Assembly (NCBI GenBank): GCA_023394255.1
Contig: JAEXAZ010000264.1
Coordinates: forward strand, 1 to 5,114
Reading direction: 5' to 3'
DNA length: 5,114 nt
Source of the DNA: Bacillota bacterium
GTDB lineage: Bacteria > Bacillota > Clostridia > Oscillospirales > Ruminococcaceae
Part shown: piece by piece, positions 1 through 5,114 of the stretch
Layout of the letters: every line of letters begins with the position of its first letter
Numbering within the stretch: the first letter of the stretch is position 1
Program-made: the position numbers and the translations under genes
The notes under the pieces: model-generated
Seen by the model: only the letters and a program-made list of their open reading frames with translations
Told to the model about the DNA's origin: nothing
Database searches by the model: none

Positions 1-920
1 CCCTCCAGCATGACGCCTGTTTTATCCTTTGCAAGTTCCGTACGCTCGAAATCGGATTTCTTCGCGGATTCCTGCTGATATGCGCGCACGGCGTCCAGAT
101 TCCCGATCCGGTCCGCCCACTTTTCAATATAAGGATGTTCCGGCGAAATGACCATGTAAGTTGCGCCGAAAAGGGTGTCGGGACGGGTTGTAAAAACAGT
201 GAGCAAGTCCCCGGCCGTCGTGCCGAAATCGACCTGCGCGCCGATAGAACGCCCAATCCAATTCTTCTGCGAGATTTTGACACGTTCAATATAATCAACC
301 GTATCAAGGTCGTCGATCAGGCGCTGCGCATATTCCGTGATTTTGAGCATCCACTGGCTCTTGACACGATGCACAACCTCGCTGCCGCAGCGTTCGCAGA
401 CGCCGCCGACCACTTCTTCATTGGCCAATACCACTTTACAGCCTGTGCACCAGTTGACGGACATCTCCTTCTTATAAGCAAGCCCATGCTTAAAAAGCTG
501 AAGAAAAATCCACTGCGTCCATTTATAATAATCCGGGTCGGTCGTATTGATTTCGCGGCTCCAGTCAAACGACAGACCAAGACTTTTCAGCTGGGATTTA
601 AACCGCGCCACATTTTGTTTTGTGACAATTTCCGGGTGAATATGGTTTTTAATCGCATAATTTTCGGTTGGCAGTCCAAAAGCATCCCATCCCATCGGGT
701 AAAGGACATTATAGCCTTCTAAACGGCGCTTTCTGGCCACAATATCCAGTGCCGTATACGAGCGCGGATGGCCGACATGCAGTCCCTGCCCGGACGGGTA
801 TGGAAATTCAACAAGCGCGTAAAACTTAGGCTTTGTATAGTCGGTTCCCGCGGCAAACACATTTTCGGATTCCCAGATATCCTGCCACTTTTTTTCTATG
901 GCTGCGAAATCGTACTTCAA
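1..920 (-). CDS. leuS: Leucyl-tRNA synthetase, N-terminal part (runs off the left edge)
   Basis: Class Ia aminoacyl-tRNA synthetase that attaches leucine to tRNA-Leu in the cytoplasm. The frame is open for 306 codons from position 920 to the left edge, about a third of the usual length of just over 800 residues. Visible in order: an N-terminal segment with KKWQDIW (residues 10-16); the ATP-binding HIGH-type motif as HVGH (48-51) after FPYPSGQGL; the conserved MGWDAFGLPTENYAI (76-90); a zinc-knuckle insert with C158, C161, C175 and C178; the QWMLKITEYA segment (189-198); and the start of the CP1 editing domain with the threonine-rich TTRPDTLFGAT (244-254). The catalytic KMSKS motif and anticodon-binding part lie outside. 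The start is TTG, because AGGGAG lies 8 bases upstream and the first in-frame ATG falls inside the catalytic fold (M76). It follows rsfS after 43 bases, with no T-box leader. Identity is near certain; the start is well supported. Confidence 0.97.
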   Translation of the reverse strand, partial: MKYDFAAIEKKWQDIWESENVFAAGTDYTKPKFYALVEFPYPSGQGLHVGHPRSYTALDIVARKRRLEGYNVLYPMGWDAFGLPTENYAIKNHIHPEIVTKQNVARFKSQLKSLGLSFDWSREINTTDPDYYKWTQWIFLQLFKHGLAYKKEMSVNWCTGCKVVLANEEVVGGVCERCGSEVVHRVKSQWMLKITEYAQRLIDDLDTVDYIERVKISQKNWIGRSIGAQVDFGTTAGDLLTVFTTRPDTLFGATYMVISPEHPYIEKWADRIGNLDAVRAYQQESAKKSDFERTELAKDKTGVMLE

Positions 921-928
921 TTTGTACA

Positions 929-934
929 CTCCCT
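929..934 (-). promoter_or_regulatory. Ribosome binding site of leuS
   Basis: AGGGAG on the minus strand, 8 bases before the TTG at 920. No ATG is available near the N-terminus of the conserved LeuS fold, so this site decides the start. Confidence 0.75.
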
Positions 935-939
935 GTCAA

Positions 940-955
940 CGCCCTTGGAAAGGCG
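940..955 (-). other. Short hairpin in the rsfS-leuS spacer
   Basis: The minus-strand RNA reads CGCCTT-TCCA-AGGGCG. It can fold into a 6-bp stem (four G-C pairs, one G-U, one U-A) with a 4-base loop, ending 5 bases before the leuS Shine-Dalgarno. No U-run follows, so it does not look like an intrinsic terminator. It could be an RNA-processing or translation-tuning element, or chance. The complementarity is seen directly; function is unknown. Confidence 0.3.
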
Positions 956-963
956 CACAATCA

Positions 964-1314
964 TTAATCCTCCAGCTCGAGCGCGACTTTCGGCGCATCC
1001 GCCCACAGCCGCTCCAACGAATAAAACTCACGGGTCTGCTCATAAAACAGATGGACAATCACCTCGGTATAATCCAGTACGACCCACATGCCGGACTGAT
1101 AGCCTTCGACACGCAGAGGCTCGAAGCCCAAAGAGGTCATCCCATCTTCCACCGCATCACACAGGGCTTTCACCTGCGTGCTGGAAGAGCCGGACGCAAT
1201 GATAAAATAATCACCCAATGTGGTCAGGTCTGTAATTTCAATGGCGGTGATGTCCTTCGCTTTTTTATTGTTCAGCATGGAAGCCACCGCATGAACTTTC
1301 TCAATAGCCGTCAA
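964..1314 (-). CDS. rsfS: Ribosome silencing factor RsfS (DUF143/Iojap family)
   Basis: RsfS binds ribosomal protein uL14 on the large subunit and blocks subunit joining, shutting down translation in stationary phase or starvation (family knowledge). From the TTG start the product is 116 residues, normal for the family. Seen in it: KKAKDI (17-22), the hallmark LGDYFIIASGSSSTQVKAL (33-51), LRVEGYQSGMWVVLDY (67-82), VIVHLF (85-90) and the C-terminal REFYSLERLWADA (95-107). I chose TTG at 1314 because AGAGGTG lies 6 bases upstream and the protein then begins TAIEKVHAV, as relatives do. An in-frame ATG at 1338, overlapping the yqeK stop, would add 8 residues but has no Shine-Dalgarno; a GTG at 1323 falls inside the Shine-Dalgarno. 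It lies 16 bases after yqeK, suggesting co-translation. Identity is firm; the start is probable. Confidence 0.95.
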   Translation of the reverse strand: MTAIEKVHAVASMLNNKKAKDITAIEITDLTTLGDYFIIASGSSSTQVKALCDAVEDGMTSLGFEPLRVEGYQSGMWVVLDYTEVIVHLFYEQTREFYSLERLWADAPKVALELED

Positions 1315-1320
1315 CGCATT

Positions 1321-1327
1321 CACCTCT
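1321..1327 (-). promoter_or_regulatory. Ribosome binding site of rsfS
   Basis: AGAGGTG on the minus strand, 6 bases before the TTG at 1314. It favours TTG over the in-frame ATG at 1338, which follows an AT-rich stretch with no purine-rich ribosome binding sequence. Confidence 0.65.
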
Positions 1328-1330
1328 GTT

Positions 1331-1900
1331 CTATTCATACTTGATATAATAATTATATGCTTCAAAGCTGTCCCGGCTGATTCCCCGCTCATGGCTGATC
1401 AGGTCGCTTAAAATATAGCACATCGCATATTTCATGGCCGGGCCGACCGCTGTTTCGGCAAGCGTACGCATTTTTTCAATATCGGGATAGCTTCGGTCCT
1501 TACTGGTCAGATCCGCCAGATAAACCACTTCGTCCAAAAGGGTCATATTCCCGCAGGCGGTCGTATGATAGCGTACCGCCCGCAGAACGTCCTCGTCATA
1601 AATTCCCAGTTTCCATTTCATGAACCCGCAGGCCGCCATACCGTGCCAGGTCTTATGCTGACCCTGTTGAACACTGTCAAGAATAATACCATATTTCGTG
1701 AGCCATTGCAACTGTTCCTCACGCGGCATTTCCTTGCAGATATCATGCAGCCATCCGGCCGCCATGGCTTTTTTCAGATCACAGCCATAAATGCGGGCCA
1801 GCTTTTCAGCCTGCTCCACCACACACCTGGTGTGGTAATACCGTTTATCGGACAGCATTTCTTTGGCAAGTTTGTCCAAATGTTGAAAATCATATTCCAT
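1331..1900 (-). CDS. yqeK: HD-domain hydrolase YqeK (symmetrical Ap4A hydrolase family)
   Basis: Metal-dependent HD-domain phosphohydrolase. Characterised YqeK proteins split diadenosine tetraphosphate into two ADP, removing an alarmone-like by-product of aminoacyl-tRNA synthetases (family knowledge). The product is 189 residues, a usual size. Likely metal ligands in order are H23 (YYHTRCV), H52-D53 (GWLHDICKE), H86 (TWHGMAACGF), H112 (RYHTTA) and D130 (VVYLADLTSKDR), so the active site appears intact. I chose ATG 1900, which begins MEYDFQHL. The longer frame from 1987 would overlap nadD by 62 bases with a non-conserved extension. The Shine-Dalgarno is modest (GGGGAAG, 7 bases upstream). It starts 25 bases after nadD, the usual Firmicutes neighbour, and its stop overlaps an unused ATG of rsfS. 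Placing it upstream of leuS puts an Ap4A remover next to a possible Ap4A producer; that link is inference. Confidence 0.94.
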   Translation of the reverse strand: MEYDFQHLDKLAKEMLSDKRYYHTRCVVEQAEKLARIYGCDLKKAMAAGWLHDICKEMPREEQLQWLTKYGIILDSVQQGQHKTWHGMAACGFMKWKLGIYDEDVLRAVRYHTTACGNMTLLDEVVYLADLTSKDRSYPDIEKMRTLAETAVGPAMKYAMCYILSDLISHERGISRDSFEAYNYYIKYE

Positions 1901-1925
1901 GCAGTCACTTCCCCATGGCGAAAAT

Positions 1926-2525
1926 CTATCGGTATAACCCGTGCTCCCGGATATATGCGGCGACTGTGGGCACAACCAGCCCGTCAAAGGCTACTCCATT
2001 ACAGATCCTTTCCCGCACCTGTGTGGAAGAAATCGGGAGAGGCTCAAACTCGACCAACTCACAGCAGGCCCCCAGCGCTTCCAGCTTACGGCGCTGCTCT
2101 TTCATCGCGCTGTCGGTCAGACTGGCTTTGCGTGCCCCGGCACAAATCGTTGCGAGCTGCAGAATGCGTTGCCAGCGGTGCCAGCTGGTGAAGGAGCAAA
2201 ACATATCGCTGCCCATAATCAGAAAGAGGCGGTCGTGCGGATAGATCGATGCCAGCTGCTCCAGTGTGTCAACAGTATGGCTTTTCCCCTCCCGTTTCAG
2301 TTCTATATCGCTCACTTCACACCGAGGTTCACCGGCAAACGCCAGCCTGCACATAGCCAGCCTGTGGGAAGCGCCCGCAAGCCCGCTGTCGGACTTGTGG
2401 GGAGGAATATTTGCGGGAATGATCAGCAGGCGATCCAAATGCAGCGCGGAAATATAGGCCTGTGCCAGCTTTACATGCCCGTTGTGCACCGGATTAAAAG
2501 TGCCCCCCAAGATACCTGTCCGCAT
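1926..2525 (-). CDS. nadD: Nicotinate-nucleotide adenylyltransferase NadD
   Basis: Transfers AMP from ATP to nicotinate mononucleotide, giving deamido-NAD, the penultimate step of NAD synthesis, in the cytoplasm. The product is 199 residues, typical for the family. Seen in it: the nucleotidyltransferase motif GILGGTFNPVHNGH (4-17) with the HxGH histidines H14 and H17; IIPANIPPHK (35-44); SHTVDTLE (82-89); MGSDMFCSFTSWHRW (104-118), the substrate-binding segment; and the C-terminal ISSTQVR (165-171), the second ATP-binding motif. The ATG at 2525 shares its A with the yhbY stop (TGATG). No strong Shine-Dalgarno precedes it, so translation is probably coupled to yhbY. The sequence continues directly into yqeK. 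Nothing is missing or broken, and identity is firm. Confidence 0.97.
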   Translation of the reverse strand: MRTGILGGTFNPVHNGHVKLAQAYISALHLDRLLIIPANIPPHKSDSGLAGASHRLAMCRLAFAGEPRCEVSDIELKREGKSHTVDTLEQLASIYPHDRLFLIMGSDMFCSFTSWHRWQRILQLATICAGARKASLTDSAMKEQRRKLEALGACCELVEFEPLPISSTQVRERICNGVAFDGLVVPTVAAYIREHGLYR

Positions 2526-2818
2526 CAGTCCAGCCCGATAACCGGTTTTTTGGTATTGCGGCGATAAAGGACAAACCGGGTTCCGATGGTCTGCACCACC
2601 TCGGAAGCGGTTGCTTCCGCCAGCTTTTCGGCAATTTCATGCAAGGATTCCGGAGAAGTCTCCAGCACCCGCAGCTTAATCAGTTCACGAGCGGTCAAAG
2701 CATCATTGACCTGTTTGATCAGAGCATCATTGATACCGCCTTTCCCCACCTGCAAAATGGTCTCCATCGGATTTGCCAGCCCGCGCAGCTTCGCTCTTTG
2801 TTTGCTTGTCAACATCAT
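2525..2818 (-). CDS. yhbY: YhbY/CRM-domain RNA-binding protein, ribosome assembly factor
   Basis: Small single-domain protein of the CRS1/YhbY (CRM) family, which associates with pre-50S ribosomal particles and binds RNA (family knowledge). The 97-residue length is usual. Seen in it: an N-terminal KQRAKLRGLA helix (6-15); the GxxG-type loop within QVGKGGI (23-29), expected to contact RNA; the core ELIKLRVLE (45-53); and the C-terminal strand IGTRFVLYRR (78-87). Two ATGs stand in tandem at 2818 and 2815. AGGAG lies 4 bases before the first and 7 before the second, so the second may be the main start, a difference of one residue. It begins 7 bases after rdgB, and its stop overlaps the nadD start. 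The frequent partner obgE does not lie between rdgB and yhbY here. Confidence 0.95.
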   Translation of the reverse strand: MMLTSKQRAKLRGLANPMETILQVGKGGINDALIKQVNDALTARELIKLRVLETSPESLHEIAEKLAEATASEVVQTIGTRFVLYRRNTKKPVIGLD

Positions 2819-2822
2819 TTTT

Positions 2823-2827
2823 CTCCT
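2823..2827 (-). promoter_or_regulatory. Ribosome binding site of yhbY, overlapping the rdgB stop
   Basis: AGGAG on the minus strand; its first two bases (AG) are the last two of the rdgB TAG stop (2828-2826). Spacing is 4 or 7 bases to the tandem ATGs, 7 being closer to the optimum. The overlap suggests that a ribosome finishing rdgB can re-initiate on yhbY. Confidence 0.8.
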
Positions 2828-3413
2828 ATCTATGGCGTTGTTCTAATTTTTCGGCCAGTACTCTAAGCGCTTTTCCCCGGTGGCTGCATTCATCTTTTTC
2901 TGAATCGGACAGCTCGGCAAAACTTTTGCCGTTTATCATAAACAAGGGGTCATATCCAAACCCGCCGTTCCCGCGCGGCTCAAAGCCGATCAAACCTTCA
3001 CAAACGCCTTCGGCGTCAATTTGAGAGCCATTTTCGTCGATAAAGCAGATATGCGAAATGAACCGCGCGGTGCGCTCTTTTTCCGGAACATCCTTCAGTT
3101 CTTCAAGCAAGTGCCGCATTTTCACAGCGTAAGACGTATCTTCGCCGCAATAGCGTGCGGAATAAACGCCAGGGGCGCCTCCGAGTGCGTCAACGCACAA
3201 GCCGGAATCATCCGCCACGGCAGCCCGGCCGGTCAGCCGGTGTACGGCATCTGCTTTGAGAAACGCATTTTCAGCAAAGCTGGTTCCATTTTCTTCCACA
3301 GACAGTTCCGGCAGAACTTCTTTCTGCGCTGTGACCTCAATTCCAAACGGGGCGAAGATTCGGGAAAACTCCCTGAGTTTCCCGGCGTTGCCGGTTGCCG
3401 CAATCACATTCAT
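2826..3413 (-). CDS. rdgB: XTP/dITP pyrophosphatase (non-canonical purine NTP hydrolase, RdgB/HAM1)
   Basis: Hydrolyses XTP, ITP and dITP to monophosphate and pyrophosphate, keeping deaminated purines out of DNA and RNA; cytoplasmic. The product is 195 residues, the normal size. All family motifs are present in order: ATGNAGKLREF (6-16), SFAENAFLKA (45-54), AVADDSGLCVDAL (65-77) with the likely catalytic D69, GAPGVYSARY (79-88), FEPRGNGGFGYDPLF (144-158) and SHRGKAL (177-183). The ATG at 3413 overlaps the ftsY stop by four bases (ATGA) and has GGAGGGG 8 bases upstream, inside the end of ftsY. It sits between ftsY and yhbY. The usual bacterial neighbours of rdgB vary (for example rph), so this placement is a lineage trait rather than a functional clue. 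Confidence 0.97.
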   Translation of the reverse strand: MNVIAATGNAGKLREFSRIFAPFGIEVTAQKEVLPELSVEENGTSFAENAFLKADAVHRLTGRAAVADDSGLCVDALGGAPGVYSARYCGEDTSYAVKMRHLLEELKDVPEKERTARFISHICFIDENGSQIDAEGVCEGLIGFEPRGNGGFGYDPLFMINGKSFAELSDSEKDECSHRGKALRVLAEKLEQRHR

Positions 3414-4348
3414 AAGCGGTTCCCCTCCGGTTCATCCTGCTCTCCGGTAAACAGCGCATCCACAAAATCCTGCGCGTTAAATGGGCGCAGGTCGTCAAGC
3501 TGTTCGCCCACGCCGATATACTTGATCGGCACCTGCAGTTCAGATTTGATCCCGATCACAACCCCGCCTCGGGCGGTACCGTCCAGCTTGGTCAGGATGA
3601 TCCCCGTAATACCGGCCGCCTCCTGAAACTGCCGCGCCTGGTTGAGTGCGTTTTGCCCGGTTGTCGCATCCAAAACAAGCAAAACTTCCGTATCGCAGCC
3701 GGGGGCTTCCCGCTGGATCACGCGGGAGATTTTTGAAAGCTCGTCCATCAGATTTTTCTTGTTGTGGAGCCGCCCGGCGGTGTCGCAGATAATGACATCC
3801 GAGCCGCGCGCTTTCCCCGCCGTAATCGCGTCGAAAACCACGGCGGCCGGATCGGAGCCTTCCGATTGCCGGATCATTTCCACCCCTGAGCGGTCCGCCC
3901 AAATTTGAAGCTGGTCGATCGCCGCGGCACGAAAGGTATCCGCGGCACCGAGCAAAACTTTTTTGCCTTCCGCTTTGAGGTTTGCCGCCAATTTACCGAT
4001 GGTGGTGGTTTTCCCCACCCCGTTTACTCCGATTACCAGTATAATGGAAGGCCGGGTACTGATATGCAGTTCTTCATCACCCGAAAGCATGGCCGCGATG
4101 ATTTCTTTGATAAGCCCTTTGACCTCGCTTGCATCCGTGATGCCGCGCTTTTTTACCTGTGCGCGCAGTTCGTCACAGATACGTCCTGCGGTCACGGCTC
4201 CGACATCGGACATAATCAGCGTTTCTTCCAGTTCTTCAAACAACTCTTCATCAATTTTGGTAAACGAGTTGACAATCTCGTCCATCCTTCTCGCCATGGA
4301 TTCCCGCGTCTTTTTAAGCCCCTCGGCGAGTTTTCCAAAAAAACCCAT
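3410..4348 (-). CDS. ftsY: Signal recognition particle receptor FtsY
   Basis: SRP-family GTPase that docks ribosome-SRP complexes at the membrane for co-translational insertion by SecYEG. The product is 312 residues, a length usual for Gram-positive FtsY without the long acidic A domain of E. coli. Seen in it: an N-terminal amphipathic stretch MGFFGKLAEGLKKTRESM, expected to touch lipid; the helical N domain (about 20-95) with ELEETLIMSDVG (39-50); then the G domain with G1 GVNGVGKTT (107-115), G2 DTFRAAA (137-143), G3 DTAGR (189-193), G4 TKLDG (253-257) and GVGEQLDDLRPF (279-290). The TKLDGTARGG form and the DTFRAAA context fit FtsY rather than Ffh, and there is no methionine-rich M domain. 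The start is ATG 4348 with GGGAGGG 5 bases upstream. It begins 19 bases after smc, a common Firmicutes pairing, and overlaps rdgB by four bases. Confidence 0.98.
   Translation of the reverse strand: MGFFGKLAEGLKKTRESMARRMDEIVNSFTKIDEELFEELEETLIMSDVGAVTAGRICDELRAQVKKRGITDASEVKGLIKEIIAAMLSGDEELHISTRPSIILVIGVNGVGKTTTIGKLAANLKAEGKKVLLGAADTFRAAAIDQLQIWADRSGVEMIRQSEGSDPAAVVFDAITAGKARGSDVIICDTAGRLHNKKNLMDELSKISRVIQREAPGCDTEVLLVLDATTGQNALNQARQFQEAAGITGIILTKLDGTARGGVVIGIKSELQVPIKYIGVGEQLDDLRPFNAQDFVDALFTGEQDEPEGNRL
3422..3428 (-). promoter_or_regulatory. Ribosome binding site of rdgB inside ftsY
   Basis: GGAGGGG on the minus strand, 8 bases before the rdgB ATG and within the last codons of ftsY. It gives rdgB independent initiation in addition to coupling through the ATGA overlap. 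Confidence 0.75.
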
Positions 4349-4353
4349 TTAGA

Positions 4354-4360
4354 CCCTCCC
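4354..4360 (-). promoter_or_regulatory. Ribosome binding site of ftsY
   Basis: GGGAGGG on the minus strand, 5 bases before the ftsY ATG at 4348, in the 19-base smc-ftsY spacer. It confirms the start codon. The spacer is too short for a terminator plus promoter, so ftsY is probably transcribed from upstream of smc. Confidence 0.8.
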
Positions 4361-4367
4361 GTATCGT

Positions 4368-5114
4368 TTATTTCAGCCCAAGTTTGCTCTCAATCTCGCT
4401 GACATTCAGTTCCAGCAGCTTGGACACGCCTTCCTCCTGCATCGTAACGCCGTAGAGGACATCCGCCTCTTCCATGGTTCCGCGCCTGTGCGTAATCGTG
4501 ATAAACTGCGTTTTATCGCACATCGTGCGGAGGTACTGCGCGTATTTGGTGACGTTGACATCATCAAGCGCGGCCTCAATCTCGTCCAGCAGGCAAAATG
4601 GGGACGGACGTACCTTTAAGATCGCAAAATAGATGGCGATTGCAACGAATGCCTGCTCGCCGCCTGAAAGCGCGGCCAAATTTTTGATCAGTTTGCCCGG
4701 CGGCTGCACATAAATTTCAATGCCGGACTCCAGAATGTTCAGCGGGTCCGTAAGTGTCAGTTCCGCTTTTCCCCCGTCAAACAGTTCGGTAAAGATCCTG
4801 GAAAAGTGAACGGATATCTTCTGAAAGTTGTCGGCAAAAATCTTCTGCATGTCCCCCGTCAGTTCCAGAATCATCCGATTGAGCTCCGCGCGGGAATTTT
4901 CAACATCCTCAATCTGCATTTTCAGGAACCGATAGCGCCCGGAAACCTCTTTATATTCTTCAACGGCACTGACATTTACGTTGCCCAGCGCTTTGATCTT
5001 AGACTTTAACTCGCCAAGACGCCTTTGCGCCGCGGTTTCATCCTCTATCGGCTGCGCAAATTCCGCGGCCTGGGAGCGGCTTATTTCATACTCATCCCAC
5101 AGGCGGGCGATAAT
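4368..5114 (-). CDS. smc: Chromosome partition protein SMC, C-terminal part (runs off the right edge)
   Basis: ATPase of the SMC-ScpAB condensin that organises and separates bacterial chromosomes. The frame is open from the right edge, giving 248 residues of a protein usually near 1190. The upstream part is the end of the long coiled coil, including LGNVNVSAVEEYKEV (about 43-57 of the fragment). The C-terminal head domain follows: FTELFDGGKAELTLTDP (about 108-124); the ABC signature LSGGEQ (149-154); Walker B with the catalytic glutamate in FCLLDEIEAALDD (173-185), including the D-loop; and the switch histidine in ITHRRGTMEEADVLYGVTMQEEGVSKL. An internal ATG at 4919 is not the start, since conserved SMC sequence continues upstream of it to the edge. 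The hinge, N-terminal head and Walker A lie outside. ftsY follows after 19 bases. All visible C-head motifs are intact. Confidence 0.98.
   Translation of the reverse strand: MIARLWDEYEISRSQAAEFAQPIEDETAAQRRLGELKSKIKALGNVNVSAVEEYKEVSGRYRFLKMQIEDVENSRAELNRMILELTGDMQKIFADNFQKISVHFSRIFTELFDGGKAELTLTDPLNILESGIEIYVQPPGKLIKNLAALSGGEQAFVAIAIYFAILKVRPSPFCLLDEIEAALDDVNVTKYAQYLRTMCDKTQFITITHRRGTMEEADVLYGVTMQEEGVSKLLELNVSEIESKLGLK

Noticed and set aside
135..722. Plus-strand open frame of 195 codons
   Set aside because: It is antisense to leuS, whose minus frame carries HVGH, the zinc cysteines and the editing motif. The translated frame shows no recognisable domain.
933..938. TTGACA on the minus strand before leuS as a -35 box
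   Set aside because: No -10-like hexamer lies 16-18 bases downstream; that position is inside the first leuS codons (AGTACG and neighbours).
1905..1916. Three-codon open frame ATG GGG AAG TGA between nadD and yqeK
   Set aside because: The frame includes the purine-rich stretch likely used as the yqeK ribosome binding site, and no Shine-Dalgarno precedes it. Most likely chance.
1901..1987. N-terminal extension of yqeK to the ATG at 1987
   Set aside because: It would overlap nadD by 62 bases and adds Cys/Pro/Ser-rich sequence unlike YqeK. ATG 1900 gives the normal protein length.
1565..2567. Two overlapping plus-strand open frames of 208 codons each (1565-2191, 1941-2567)
   Set aside because: Both are antisense to yqeK, nadD and the end of yhbY. 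Compositionally odd products without motifs, typical shadow frames.
3021..3626. Plus-strand open frame of 201 codons antisense to rdgB and ftsY
   Set aside because: It lies opposite fully conserved coding sequence and has no family signature, so it is a shadow of the minus-strand genes.
3540..3902. Second minus-strand open frame within ftsY (120 codons)
   Set aside because: It is out of frame with ftsY, rich in Gly and Arg as expected from frame-shifted reading, and has no motif.
4349..4367. Possible terminator or promoter between smc and ftsY
   Set aside because: Only 19 bases, occupied by a Shine-Dalgarno, with no stem-loop and no U-run.
3905..4402. Plus-strand open frames opposite ftsY (3905-4402, 3963-4352)
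   Set aside because: They mirror codons of the GTPase N and G domains and show no domain of their own.
1..5114. Mobile element, CRISPR, toxin-antitoxin, defence or biosynthetic system
   Set aside because: The sequence is filled wall to wall by eight recognisable housekeeping genes; no direct repeats, transposase, tRNA or unknown gene remains to support such a system.

Overview
The window looks like chromosomal DNA of a Gram-positive bacterium of class Clostridia, most likely in the Oscillospiraceae/Ruminococcaceae group. Three things suggest this: gene order, AGGAGG-type ribosome binding sites in front of most genes, and moderate GC content judged by eye. The rank below class is inference. 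Every gene I can support lies on the minus strand. They form one tightly packed housekeeping run that reads from high to low coordinates.

In transcription order the run holds: the C-terminal end of smc (cut by the right window edge), ftsY, rdgB (XTP/dITP pyrophosphatase), yhbY (RNA-binding ribosome assembly factor), nadD, yqeK (HD-domain Ap4A hydrolase family), rsfS (ribosome silencing factor), and the N-terminal third of leuS (cut by the left edge). Junctions are either overlaps (ATGA at ftsY/rdgB, TGATG at yhbY/nadD) or gaps of 7 to 43 bases. I see no intrinsic terminator and no convincing promoter inside the window. Co-transcription with translational coupling is therefore the simplest reading.

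The genes fall into three groups. SMC and FtsY handle chromosome organisation and membrane protein targeting. RdgB, NadD and YqeK handle nucleotide-pool cleaning, NAD synthesis and dinucleotide tetraphosphate turnover. YhbY, RsfS and LeuS handle ribosome assembly, ribosome silencing and tRNA charging. The layout resembles two widespread Firmicutes clusters (smc-ftsY and yhbY-nadD-yqeK-rsfS-leuS) joined through rdgB.

No stretch over 300 bases lacks a gene; the largest gap is 43 bases, between rsfS and leuS. I found no mobile element, CRISPR array, RNA gene or undescribed system. The points worth checking are small: two consecutive TTG starts (rsfS, leuS), a short hairpin before leuS, the absence of a T-box or LCP gene where related genomes often have one, and the joining of the two clusters.
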